NCBI RefSeq assembly: GCF_009796745.1 | Contig: NZ_CP047024.1 | Location: 3,162,001 to 3,226,000, forward strand | Reading direction: 5' to 3' | DNA length: 64,000 nucleotides | Origin: Paraglaciecola sp. L1A13 | GTDB lineage: Bacteria; Pseudomonadota; Gammaproteobacteria; Enterobacterales; Alteromonadaceae | Part shown: positions 34,576 through 43,911 of the stretch, piece after piece | How positions within the stretch are numbered: position 1 is the stretch's first letter | How the letters are laid out: every line of letters begins with the position of its first letter | The notes under the pieces: generated by a model | Told to the model about the DNA's origin: nothing | Database searches by the model: none | What the model saw: the letters and a program-made list of their open reading frames with translations, nothing else | Made by a program: the position numbers and the translations under genes

Positions 34576-36087
34576 ATGAAGTTAAGCAAAACGCCCTCGT
34601 CAATATTACGATCCCCCGTACTTTACGTGGGCATGGCATTACTAACCCTTAGTGGTTGTGGTTCGAGTGATGACGACAACACGGGCTATATTCGTTTTTA
34701 TAATGCCTCATACAATGCTCCCGCAGTATATCTGACAGTAGACGAAGATCTCGATACCGATGATGACGATGAAGTTGAAATTACCTACAGTTCAGTTGAA
34801 TTCGGTGGCGTAACATCAAATAACGCCTTAAATAACGATACCTACTGGGTTGAACTTGGTTGGCAAGACGAAGACAGCAGCGATCGCAGTGATCTTGAAG
34901 TCATTTATCAAGAGCAGCATAAAATTAGAAATGATTATATTACCTTCGTTGCACTGACCGATGATATTCGCGAACCTACCATACTGACTTTTGATATCGA
35001 AGTGGTTGATGACGACGACGATGATGATGATGACTTGTTTAACGTGCGTTTCTTAAATCTAAACACAACATACTCTTCAGTAGATGTTTATATGTCTGAA
35101 GACAATGAAACGTTTAATGAAGCTGAATTTGTTTCAAACGTAAGTCTTAATACCTTGACCGAGAATTTTAAAGTCGATCAAGACCAGTATATTTTTTATA
35201 TTACAGAGCCAGGTAGTGACGAACCTATCTTCACATCTGAAGATATCTCCTATTCGGTTGTTAGCCAATATTTAGTTGTTTTGCGTGACAACGTAGGCGT
35301 AGGCAGCTCACCATTCACCATAGACAGTATTGGTGTTAATAGCGTAACTGAATTAAACGACGTTGATTCAGAAGCTTCTTTCGGTTTCTACAACGGTATA
35401 GCAACCAACCGCTATATTCCTGATTATACGGGCGTAGTTAGTCTTAATGTTGATTTAGACGACGACAGCGAACTTAAAGTAGATGATTTAGCCTACGGTG
35501 AATTCAGTGAAACCACCACGACAGCTAATGGTGACTACTCATTTGATATTTACAACGCCGATACTGACGAGCTTTTCATTCATGACGCGCTATTAAGCTT
35601 GGAAGAAAATGCCAATAACATGGTGTTTATCTACGCGAAAACTGATGCTATCGACGACGATGAAGACGATATTATCGATGAAAACGAAGACGGGATTGTT
35701 GATGATTATGAATCTATCATTAAATCAATCACGATTACCAAGAGCACCAGCTCTAGTATCTATAGCCACGGCATAAAGGTTGTTAACTTAAGCGATTCTG
35801 ACGATTTTAGTCGCGTTAAATTCTACTTTGTAGAAAGTGATGAGGTTATTTCCACTGCTGACAATACTCTTTCTGTTCTTCAAGAAAGTAACAGTTCAAT
35901 TAGCCTTATCAACAACACTTATTCTGTGTACGCCATCGCCACAATTGAAGACTCAGATATTATTATGGACAGCTTTCAACTTACGCTAGATGAAGACAGC
36001 GTTGAGCAGTTCTTGATATTTGAAGCTGATGATAGTTCTTCTACTGGCTTTAGTATGACGTTAGTCGATCAGAACCTAGACGATTAA
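34576..36087 (+). CDS. Acidic DUF4397-type lipoprotein
   Basis: 503 residues. Signal peptide with lipobox LSGC (lipidation at Cys28). The mature part is very acidic, with tracts such as DEDLDTDDDDE, nine consecutive Asp near residue 147 and DDDEDDIIDENEDG near 360, and carries repeated beta-rich units with the pattern VRFLNLN..VDVYMS typical of DUF4397 domains. Asp clusters could bind calcium. GGAG precedes ATG 34576. Neighbour of DUF3466 with a similar Asp-rich makeup. Surface exposure is inferred; function unknown. Confidence 0.75.
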   Translation: MKLSKTPSSILRSPVLYVGMALLTLSGCGSSDDDNTGYIRFYNASYNAPAVYLTVDEDLDTDDDDEVEITYSSVEFGGVTSNNALNNDTYWVELGWQDEDSSDRSDLEVIYQEQHKIRNDYITFVALTDDIREPTILTFDIEVVDDDDDDDDDLFNVRFLNLNTTYSSVDVYMSEDNETFNEAEFVSNVSLNTLTENFKVDQDQYIFYITEPGSDEPIFTSEDISYSVVSQYLVVLRDNVGVGSSPFTIDSIGVNSVTELNDVDSEASFGFYNGIATNRYIPDYTGVVSLNVDLDDDSELKVDDLAYGEFSETTTTANGDYSFDIYNADTDELFIHDALLSLEENANNMVFIYAKTDAIDDDEDDIIDENEDGIVDDYESIIKSITITKSTSSSIYSHGIKVVNLSDSDDFSRVKFYFVESDEVISTADNTLSVLQESNSSISLINNTYSVYAIATIEDSDIIMDSFQLTLDEDSVEQFLIFEADDSSSTGFSMTLVDQNLDD

Positions 36088-36382
36088 TCGAGTTTAATTA
36101 AGTTGCGCCAGCCTGACTCATCATTGTACAGGTTGAGCGCCGCTTTATGCTCGCTCAAGTTTTACGCCCTAATTTCATATTTGGGGCCTCCAGTTACCAA
36201 TCCTTTTAACGTTTTACTGCGCGTTACGATCTGTATTCACAGGGAACGTACATGAACAAAATTTAGGATTGAGTTTGAAGTTTTACCTGAAGCTTTGGCG
36301 AAAAATGATGCTCAAACCTCAGCAAGAAAATGAGCAAGTAACGAAAGAGACCCATGAAACACAGTTTTAAGCAGGACTCCAA

Positions 36383-38062
36383 ATGAAAAAAACAAGATTG
36401 GCAGCACTACTATCCAGCGCATTTCTATCTATTCCCTCTGCGTTTAGTGCTCAGTATGAAGTGGTTGAGATCCCGGCTGCGCAGCTAGGAGAGGATTCCT
36501 ATCCCAGTGCCATCAACGATATAGCCGAAATTACGGTCAACTTAATTTCTCAATATAATCCCGTTATTGATGTCACGTTACTTGATTTTGATTCTGCCAC
36601 ATTGATAGCTAGTTTAACGAATATAGAAAATGCCAAGTCCGGTGATTTCAATACTGCCGATTATGAACTTTTATATACGTATATTGTGGCCAATGACGAG
36701 AGTCAGTTTTTTCAGCAAATTGCCAGTATAAACAGCTACGTCGCTACAGAAGACACCAGTACTTTACTACACGGCTTTGACACGATTGACTCCAACACTG
36801 ACGATTACCGTAACAGCGCCAAAACGACTGTGCGAGGTATTAATGAGTCAGGTTATACCGTTGGGCTAAGTTACGATGGCTTTTACACCCTAGACTATGT
36901 AAACGAAAACATTGAAGACGTTACCTATGTATTAAACGACTTTTACGCCCGCGCGTTTGCGCAGATCGGCGATGATGTAATCGAACTTGCACCACCAGAC
37001 GATACAATCGGTGGTTATAGCGAAGCCTATGACATAAATGAACTGAATCAGGTTGTGGGAATTGCAACCACTGAGCTAGTGTCAGATACATTAGAGGACA
37101 GTATTGAAGCCTGCAATGATGAAGACGAGCGAGGTGATGTACCGGTAGAGTCTTGCTTACGTAATTTAAGTATCAATACTTATGCAAGCTTGAGTACTGT
37201 CTTTCAAAGACGGGGCGTTATATGGCAACTGGATGATGGTAACGTAACTGACACCCTTGAACTGCCCATGCTTATTGAACCAGATGATGATGACACCACT
37301 GTCTATAGTAGTACTGCTGTAGCAATCAATGATTTCGGTATTGCTGTCGGCACCTCGCCAGCTTATTACAACTTCACTGACACATTAACGTCTGCCGCCG
37401 TAATATATGACAACGATAAAGCTTACACCATCAGCGAAGACAACGATGAAGAGTACGATGTTTTCGCGAGCTACGCGACTGACATTAATAATAATGATTT
37501 AGTGGTAGGTTACGCCACAAAAAGCGTCTTAGGCTCAAGCGCAAGTAAGTTCTTTGTTTATGACTATGATACTGGACTGATAGATTACCCAGATGACTTT
37601 TTCGATAGTGCATCGACAATCCCAACAGCGATTAACGATGACAATATGGTTGTAGGTTATACTGAATATGAAGAAACAAGCTCTGGGGTACGGAGAGTTG
37701 AAGGATTTTTATATGATTACCGCAACGATATATTCTCTGGCCTAAATGACTTAATCGAATGTAACAGTCCTTACACTATTGCTCAGGCTAACGGCATCAA
37801 TGAGAATAACGAAATCATTGCCACCGCTACCATATCAACGGTCGATAGAGATATCACCGGAGAAATCGCGCTAGACGAATACGATGCAGAGTCATACTCC
37901 ACTCACGTTGTTGCGGTAAAACTTGTACCGATAGCTGGAGGCTCAATAGACAACTGCGACGTGTACGAAGAAGAGTACGAACGCCAAGGCTCCAGTGTAT
38001 ACTGGTTATTATTTATAGGCCTATTGGGCTTTGGGCGCTTCATAGGTTTCGCAAAAAAATAA
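36383..38062 (+). CDS. DUF3466 family secreted protein with GlyGly-CTERM-like tail
   Basis: 559 residues: signal peptide (about 1-22, ending SAFSA), opening with YEVVEIPAAQLGEDSYPSAI as in DUF3466 members, then repeated units around AINDFGIAVGTS, DINNNDLVVGYA, INDDNMVVGYTE and NGINENNEIIAT, i.e. HAF-like beta repeats. The C-terminus has GSSVYWLLFIGLLGFG followed by basic residues, a GlyGly-CTERM-like signal that rhombosortase would process. Asp/Glu-rich. AGGA precedes ATG 36383. Function unknown; probably surface exposed or released through type II secretion. Confidence 0.8.
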   Translation: MKKTRLAALLSSAFLSIPSAFSAQYEVVEIPAAQLGEDSYPSAINDIAEITVNLISQYNPVIDVTLLDFDSATLIASLTNIENAKSGDFNTADYELLYTYIVANDESQFFQQIASINSYVATEDTSTLLHGFDTIDSNTDDYRNSAKTTVRGINESGYTVGLSYDGFYTLDYVNENIEDVTYVLNDFYARAFAQIGDDVIELAPPDDTIGGYSEAYDINELNQVVGIATTELVSDTLEDSIEACNDEDERGDVPVESCLRNLSINTYASLSTVFQRRGVIWQLDDGNVTDTLELPMLIEPDDDDTTVYSSTAVAINDFGIAVGTSPAYYNFTDTLTSAAVIYDNDKAYTISEDNDEEYDVFASYATDINNNDLVVGYATKSVLGSSASKFFVYDYDTGLIDYPDDFFDSASTIPTAINDDNMVVGYTEYEETSSGVRRVEGFLYDYRNDIFSGLNDLIECNSPYTIAQANGINENNEIIATATISTVDRDITGEIALDEYDAESYSTHVVAVKLVPIAGGSIDNCDVYEEEYERQGSSVYWLLFIGLLGFGRFIGFAKK

Positions 38063-38107
38063 CATATCTAACATCAATGGGATAAATTCATTCTCATGCA
38101 AATCAAA

Positions 38108-38146
38108 TGCCCCCCAATGGTTGGACTATCCAACTATTGGGGGGCA
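38108..38146. terminator. Strong hairpin between convergent genes
   Basis: TGCCCCCCAATGGTTGG pairs with CCAACTATTGGGGGGCA (one mismatch) around loop ACTAT. It lies between the DUF3466 gene and the convergent eat gene. There is no long T-run, so it acts as terminator by inference. Confidence 0.65.
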
Positions 38147-38241
38147 CGTTAATGACGGAGGTCTTTATTAATCCGTTAAAACAGCGCTCCTTCTTCACAC
38201 TTATACCTGCATTCTTCCATTTACTGATAATCTAACTCGGC

Positions 38242-39647
38242 TTAATCGGCTATCGCTAGTTCAGATTCCGCTTCTTGTAACATGGCAAATTCTTCTTGCG
38301 CACTGTGGGCCACAAGATGCTTTCGACTATAAGCAAAATAATAAACTGTACCGATTGCAAATAAGATAACGGTATACAAAAATGCACGGGGGTCAAACGC
38401 ATAAACTCCTGTCAGAGCCACTAAAGATAGCACTAAGGCAATACCTGAGGTCAGTATGCCACCAGGTGTTTTATATGGGCGTACTAGCTCAGGTTGTTTA
38501 ACGCGCAGCATGATGTGACTTAGCGCCATCAATGCGTAAGACACGGTCGCACCTACAACGGCCATAGCCAACATTAGGTCGCCTTCGCCACTTAACGATG
38601 CTAGAAAACCGAAAATACCCGGTACTATTAACGCTCTGACAGGTACTTTTCGCTTACTGGTCAGCGATAAACTTCTCGGTAAGTAGCCGGCACGGGATAA
38701 AGCAAACACCAATCGGCTGTAACCGTAAATAATTGAGAAAAACGAAGCCACCAGTCCAGCGAGTCCTAATACATTTACTAAGGTTGCTAAGCGACTGTTA
38801 CCCGTGGCATTTAGCGCGTCAACGAGAGGTACTGCACTGGTCCCCATAGCCGCTGCTCCCCCCTGCGCCGGGAACAAGCACTACCACAAGTAACGCTGTA
38901 AACAACAGAAATATCATCGCGCCGATTATCCCCTTGGGCACATCTTTAGCCGGGTTTTTTGCTTCTTCAGCAGCAAGGGGCACCCCCTTCAACGGCCAAG
39001 AATAACCACATAGCAAAGGGGAGCGCCGCCCACACCCCATACCAGCCCATAGGCAAAAATGCACTGGCACCAAAGGCATCACTAACGGGTAAATCAAATA
39101 GCCGTGCGCCATCGAAGTTACCTAGTAATACTGCTGCAGTAGCAATAATGGCAAACACGGCTAGACCACTTATCACCATCATGACCTTAAGCGCTTCTCC
39201 CACTCCAGCAAGGTGAATACCCACAAAAATTAGGTAAAAAGCCCCATAAACCCAAGGCCCATCAAAACCCGTGAGGGCCTGTACCGCGGAGCCGATAAAT
39301 ATCACTATGGCGGCAGGCGCTAAGGCATATTCAATCAATACCGCCAGACCCGTCAAATAGCCACCAGTGGGGCCCATTGCCTGCCGGGCAAAACTGTAAC
39401 CGCCCCCAGCAGCAGGAATTGCCGCTGACATTTCCGCTAATGACAACACAAGCGTTAAATACATCATCGCCATCAATACAGCAGCGATGGCAAAACCGCC
39501 CCAACCAGCTTCAGCAATACCGAAGTTCCAACCTGCAAAATCTCCAGAAATTACATAGGACACGCCTAGTCCAGCCAGTAATATCCATCCAGCTGTACCG
39601 TGTTTAAGTTGTCTTTTGGCAAGGTACTCTTTGTTAGTATTTGACAT
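38242..39647 (-). pseudogene. eat: Ethanolamine permease (APC family), broken by two +1 frameshifts in G tracts
   Basis: Inner-membrane ethanolamine uptake carrier beside eutBC. Frame 1 from ATG 39647 reads MSNTNKEYLAKRQL, VSYVISGDFAGWNFG and FAMWLFLAVEG, then stops early; frame 2 continues VPLAAEEAKNPAKDVPKG and LLVVVLVPGAGG; frame 3 continues AAAMGTSAVPLVDAL to the stop at 38242. The shifts map to a five-G tract (C's at 38983-38987) and a six-G tract (38858-38863); removing one G from each restores a protein of about 468 residues with twelve helices. Either true loss, slipped-strand switching or sequence error. Confidence 0.85.
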
Positions 39648-39711
39648 GCGTTGCCTTCTCCAACTGTGGTTTAGTTTTTATGTATAGCGCTAAATCATTA
39701 CGCCAAATGCG

Positions 39712-40647
39712 TTATTCACCGGACAGCAAAAAATTTTTATTGTGAGTTTGGTTTTCAATCACGTCGTCTTGGCTACGATCCTTAAGGTTCACCCCAGAGA
39801 GTTTGAGTCGCCTAGCTTCACGCAGCAAATATAAAGTGCGCTTAGCCGCCTCTTCGAATGCCAGACCAGCAGGGCGAATATTTGAGATGCAATTACGGCT
39901 CGCATCATTTAAACCCACTTGAGGCTGCCAAGTCAGGTATACACCAAGACTGTCCGGTGAGCTTAATCCCGGTCGCTCGCCGATAAGCACCAATACCACT
40001 TGAGCGTTGAGTAATGCCCCCACATCATCACCAATAGCGACTCGGCCTTGTTCAACTATACTGAACGGTGCCAAACGCCAAGGTTGTGGCTCATCCTGTA
40101 GCAACGCGACAAGGTGTTGAATATAAGGCACGGCATTTTGCTGTACTGCCAATGACGATAAGCCATCGGCGATGACAATCGACAAATCATATTTCAATTG
40201 GGCATCTACCCCTTGTTGTGCCATATAACGTTGTAACGAAGCGCGTGAAGGGTCATTAAGCTTTCTACCAAGATCTGGCCGCTGCAAATACGTCATTCGG
40301 TCATACGCCTCACTGTGCAAAGCAATCGGCAGACTGGGTGTGCAATAGACTTTATCGTCTTTGTTCGATTGGCTATCTAGGGATGCGTTAAATGGACTGA
40401 GCTGTTCGCACAAGGTGTCAACGTTTAGTGGTAAATTCACCGCATCTCGAGCTTGGGCATGTGATAACTGAAAGCCAAGCATTTCTGATGTGGGTAAGCT
40501 AATACCAGCGCGACCTAAGCCAATGCGCGCGTCAGTATAGCTGCGTAACGTGCGCCATGGGTTATCTACCACCCTGCCATTTATTTGGTGAGGATTTTGT
40601 TCAGATTTATCTATCATTTCAGCTGTGTTTGACGTTAATTTTTTCAA
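39712..40647 (-). CDS. eutC: Ethanolamine ammonia-lyase small subunit
   Basis: Light chain of the adenosylcobalamin-dependent lyase converting ethanolamine to acetaldehyde and ammonia. 311 residues from TTG 40647, which overlaps the eutB stop (TTGA) and has AGGAGG nine bases upstream; a much earlier ATG (40755) would lie deep inside eutB. Motifs: LRSYTDARIGLGRAG, LSIVIADGLSSLAV, VLIGERPGLSSPDSLGVYL and ASRNCISNIRPAGL. The C-terminus, from SGVNLKDR, is slightly long. Cytosolic, complexed with EutB. Confidence 0.95.
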   Translation of the reverse strand: MKKLTSNTAEMIDKSEQNPHQINGRVVDNPWRTLRSYTDARIGLGRAGISLPTSEMLGFQLSHAQARDAVNLPLNVDTLCEQLSPFNASLDSQSNKDDKVYCTPSLPIALHSEAYDRMTYLQRPDLGRKLNDPSRASLQRYMAQQGVDAQLKYDLSIVIADGLSSLAVQQNAVPYIQHLVALLQDEPQPWRLAPFSIVEQGRVAIGDDVGALLNAQVVLVLIGERPGLSSPDSLGVYLTWQPQVGLNDASRNCISNIRPAGLAFEEAAKRTLYLLREARRLKLSGVNLKDRSQDDVIENQTHNKNFLLSGE

Positions 40648-42050
40648 CGTGACGATCCTCCTACAGCTTTTAACGAACGAGCGAACGGACCAGGTATGGT
40701 GTCTGATAAAATATGCTGCCCCCCATTGCCCATAATTTTCATCTGGTGTAACCACTGTTCAAATTCCGGTGCGGCCCGAGAGCCGAGGACCCGTCTTACA
40801 TATAAAGCATCGTGAAATGATGTGGTTTGATAATTCAGCATAATGTCGTCTGAACCGGGGATCCCCATTACAAATGAGCACCCTGCCACGCCTAGTAGGG
40901 TCAGTAGGTTGTCCATGTCGTTTTGATCCGCTTGGGCATGATTGGTGTAACAGACATCACATCCCATCGGCAGACCGAGTAGCTTGCCGCAAAAATGATC
41001 CTCTAGCCCCGCACGGGTGATCTCTTTGCCGTCAAACAAATATTCTGGCCCGATAAATCCCACTACGGTATTCACCAACAACGGATTAAACTTGCGCGCG
41101 ACAGCATAAGCTCTGGCTTCACAGGTTTGCTGGTCAAGTCCATGATGCGCATTAGCAGATAGCGAACTCCCCTGACCGGTTTCAAAGTACATCACATTGT
41201 GACCCACAGTACCCCTTTTCAAGCTTAAAGCGGCGTCTTGCGCTTCAGCCAACGTGGCTAAGTTGAAACCAAAACTACTATTAGTCGCCTGTGTGCCGCC
41301 GATTGACTGGAAGACTAAATCCACTGGCGCGCCAGCCTCTATACACTCGATGGTGTTGGTCACATGGGTAAGCACACAACTTTGGGTAGGAATCGCGTAT
41401 TTTTGAATCACATCATCCATTAAATGCATTAACTTAATGGCTTGGGCAACGTTATCCGTAGCGGGATTAATACCGATAACCGCATCACCGTTACCATACA
41501 GTAGGCCGTCTAAAATACTCGCCGCAATTCCATTTATATCGTCGGTCGGGTGATTCGGCTGTAACCGTGTAGACAAGTGCCCAGGCAGCCCAATAGTATT
41601 GCGAAATGCACTGCTCACATGACATTTTTTCGCCACTAAAATTAAGTCTTGATTACGCATAATTTTACTGACCGCAGCAGCCATTTCAGGAGTCACGCCC
41701 TGCCGTATTTGTGCGAGCACGTCACTGGTTGCATGATCGCTCAACAACCAGTTTCGAAAATCTCCTACCGTTAAATGGGCAATAGGCGCAAACGCCGTGT
41801 TGTCATGCTCATCCATTATTAAGCGGGTAATTTCATCATTCTCGTAAGGCACCAAAGCTTCGTTTAAAAAGGTTTTAAGCGGCACGTCTGCAAGCGTAAG
41901 CTGAGCTACAGCTCGCTCCTGTGCCGACTGAGCAATCACCCCAGCTAATCGGTCCCCCGATCGCTGGGGCGTCGCTTTGGCCATCAATTGCGCCAGATCT
42001 TTAAATTGATAGGTCTTACTACCCAAGGTGTAGCGATAGGCCTGACTCAT
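40644..42050 (-). CDS. eutB: Ethanolamine ammonia-lyase large subunit
   Basis: Catalytic heavy chain of the B12-dependent lyase, a TIM barrel holding ethanolamine and contacting cobalamin with EutC. 468 residues from ATG 42050 (GAGG seven bases upstream; an in-frame ATG at 42110 is less likely). Motifs: FRNTIGLPGHLSTRLQPNHP, DGLLYGNGDAVIGINPATD, GGTQATNSSFGFNL, FETGQGSSLSANAH and GCDVCYTNHAQADQ are all family typical. First gene of eutB-eutC-eat. No microcompartment or reactivase genes lie nearby. Confidence 0.97.
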   Translation of the reverse strand: MSQAYRYTLGSKTYQFKDLAQLMAKATPQRSGDRLAGVIAQSAQERAVAQLTLADVPLKTFLNEALVPYENDEITRLIMDEHDNTAFAPIAHLTVGDFRNWLLSDHATSDVLAQIRQGVTPEMAAAVSKIMRNQDLILVAKKCHVSSAFRNTIGLPGHLSTRLQPNHPTDDINGIAASILDGLLYGNGDAVIGINPATDNVAQAIKLMHLMDDVIQKYAIPTQSCVLTHVTNTIECIEAGAPVDLVFQSIGGTQATNSSFGFNLATLAEAQDAALSLKRGTVGHNVMYFETGQGSSLSANAHHGLDQQTCEARAYAVARKFNPLLVNTVVGFIGPEYLFDGKEITRAGLEDHFCGKLLGLPMGCDVCYTNHAQADQNDMDNLLTLLGVAGCSFVMGIPGSDDIMLNYQTTSFHDALYVRRVLGSRAAPEFEQWLHQMKIMGNGGQHILSDTIPGPFARSLKAVGGSSR

Positions 42051-42665
42051 AGAAATACCTCGTGTGATTAACTGTGGGTCCCGTTTGGGCACCACTTTTT
42101 TACTTAACACACTTATTATCGTTTAATAATTCATAATGACGCAGTTGCTTAAAGCGTACCGATTGAATATCAAGTTTTGCCAAACTTGATTTATTTAAAT
42201 TAATCAATAAGTTAATCATTTTAAAATATAGATTTTGATGGCTAAATTGACAAAAAAAATTAACAAGCACGGCCATGAAGCACCATATTCGAACTACCGC
42301 ACCGCAAAAGCGCACTCTTGCACCGCTGAACTTCGTTTAAATGCTAGTTATTAAGCAACCAAGCGCTCTTGCCCTGGTATAGCGAAATCGTATGTCACAG
42401 GCAAGCCTGTTGCGTGGCATTCCGGCAAATGGATTTGACAGTCAAAATCACGCTTGAGATGAAGCTCCCCCTTCCCCAACTATGTGCCGACTCAGTAAGT
42501 AGAATGTCGAAATGCGCATACATAAATAGACTCAATATTTACGCCATGATGTAAAAGCGGGCTAACCTGATTCGGACAAGGATAACCAAACTAATACACG
42601 AAATAAAAGCCCGTTAAATAGCCTACACTTGGTGTTGAACAGGGGCCACACCGCTCTACCCTCCC
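42051..42665. other. Intergenic stretch, no gene recognised
   Basis: About 600 bp upstream of eutB. It should contain the eut promoter. ORFs of 60-70 codons occur but have no SD or family-like sequence. An AT-rich part (42160-42260) is the likeliest promoter region. Confidence 0.5.
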
Positions 42666-42697
42666 ACAAAAAAAGCCCTAGCTTTAAGGCCAGGGCT
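42666..42697 (-). terminator. Rho-independent terminator of the adh gene
   Basis: On the minus strand AGCCCTGGC pairs with GCTAGGGCT (one mismatch) around TTAAAG-type loop bases and is followed by a T-run (A's at 42668-42674). It is 51 bp after the adh stop. Confidence 0.85.
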
Positions 42698-42747
42698 GGT
42701 ACTAGATATGAAAAACACTTAGGCGTGAATGCTTCAGTTAAGCCCAG

Positions 42748-43797
42748 TTACAAGGTTTGCATGTCGATAACAAAACGGTAGCGCACGTCATTTTTTTTCA
42801 TTCGCTCAAACGCTTCGTTAATATCCTGCATATCAATTTTTTCGATTTCGGACACAACATTGTGCTCTCCGCAGAAATCGAGCATTTCCTGTGTTTCTTT
42901 GATACCACCAATAAGCGAGCCAGCCAATGCTTTACGACCACCGATCATGTAAGCACCGTTGACTGCTTCTAATGGTTCAATCGCGCCGACAAAACACATA
43001 GTGCTGTTGTACTTAAGCAAGGCTAAGTAAGGGTTTACGTCGTGTCCAACGGGAATAGTGTTAAGCAAGAAATCAAACTTACCCCGCCATTTTTTCAGCG
43101 CTTCTTTATCTTTAGTGACCAACACATCGTCAGCCCCGAGTTTTTTTGCATCATCAGCTTTTTCTTTTGACGTGGTGATCATCACTACATGCGCGCCCAT
43201 GGCAGAAGCGAACTTAATCCCCATATGGCCTAACCCACCTAGACCTATGACTCCTACTGTCATGCCTTTTTTAACACCGAATTGATGTAAGGGTGAGTAG
43301 GTAGTAATGCCGGCACACAGCAGGGGCGCGGCTGCAGCTTTATCTAAATTTTGAGGCACTTTGAGCACAAACTTGTCACTCACTACAATACGCTTGGAAT
43401 AACCGCCTTGGGTGATTTCATCATCATTGTCATCTGCAAGTTTGCTATTATACGTCATGGTTGCACCGTTCAAGCAATGTTGTTCTAGATGCTCTTCACA
43501 TGCAGCGCAGGTCTGACAAGAGTCAACCATGCAGCCAACACCGACAGTGTCGCCCACTTTAAAGTTGCTTACCTTGTCTCCTACTGCACTGACTTCACCA
43601 ATGATTTCATGTCCCGGCACTAATGGATAATTTGAGTTACCCCAGTCATTTTTTACTGCGTGTAAGTCACTGTGGCACACACCGCAAAATTGAATATCAA
43701 TTTGCACATCGTGGGCGCTCGGTTCACGGCGGATAATTTGGTGCGGCGCCATATGACCATCGTTTGATTTTGCTGCATAAGCTGAAATAGTTGTCAT
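42748..43797 (-). CDS. Zinc-dependent NAD(P) alcohol dehydrogenase (YahK/CAD-like)
   Basis: 349-residue medium-chain dehydrogenase reducing aldehydes to alcohols. Catalytic zinc ligands in CGVCHSD (about 38-44), GHE and later LLCAGITTYSP; structural zinc cysteines in CQTCAACEEHLEQHC (about 94-108); Rossmann motif VIGLGGLGHMGIKFA (about 183-197). SKEK after the second strand suggests NADP preference, as in the cinnamyl-alcohol dehydrogenase-like YahK group. AGAGAG precedes ATG. Followed by its own terminator. Next to an Old Yellow Enzyme, so both may handle reactive carbonyls. Confidence 0.92.
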   Translation of the reverse strand: MTTISAYAAKSNDGHMAPHQIIRREPSAHDVQIDIQFCGVCHSDLHAVKNDWGNSNYPLVPGHEIIGEVSAVGDKVSNFKVGDTVGVGCMVDSCQTCAACEEHLEQHCLNGATMTYNSKLADDNDDEITQGGYSKRIVVSDKFVLKVPQNLDKAAAAPLLCAGITTYSPLHQFGVKKGMTVGVIGLGGLGHMGIKFASAMGAHVVMITTSKEKADDAKKLGADDVLVTKDKEALKKWRGKFDFLLNTIPVGHDVNPYLALLKYNSTMCFVGAIEPLEAVNGAYMIGGRKALAGSLIGGIKETQEMLDFCGEHNVVSEIEKIDMQDINEAFERMKKNDVRYRFVIDMQTL

Positions 43798-43911
43798 ATT
43801 TACTCTCTCTTTAATCGATACACTTTAAATAGCAGCCAATAAATTCTAGTTTTCATTGGCGCTAAATTAACTGCCGGTAGCAGGTTTGAATAGTGGAGTT
43901 AATTGGTAGGT

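Noticed and set aside
38959-39607. Plus-strand ORFs across the eat region
   Set aside because: They are antisense to the clear permease frames and have low-complexity sequence.
40648-40755. Upstream ATG start for eutC at 40755
   Set aside because: It would lie over 100 bp inside eutB and before the AGGAGG; TTG 40647 matches the family N-terminus and the SD.
42100-42315. 71-codon minus-strand ORF upstream of eutB
   Set aside because: AT-rich, no SD, no family-like sequence; more likely promoter DNA.
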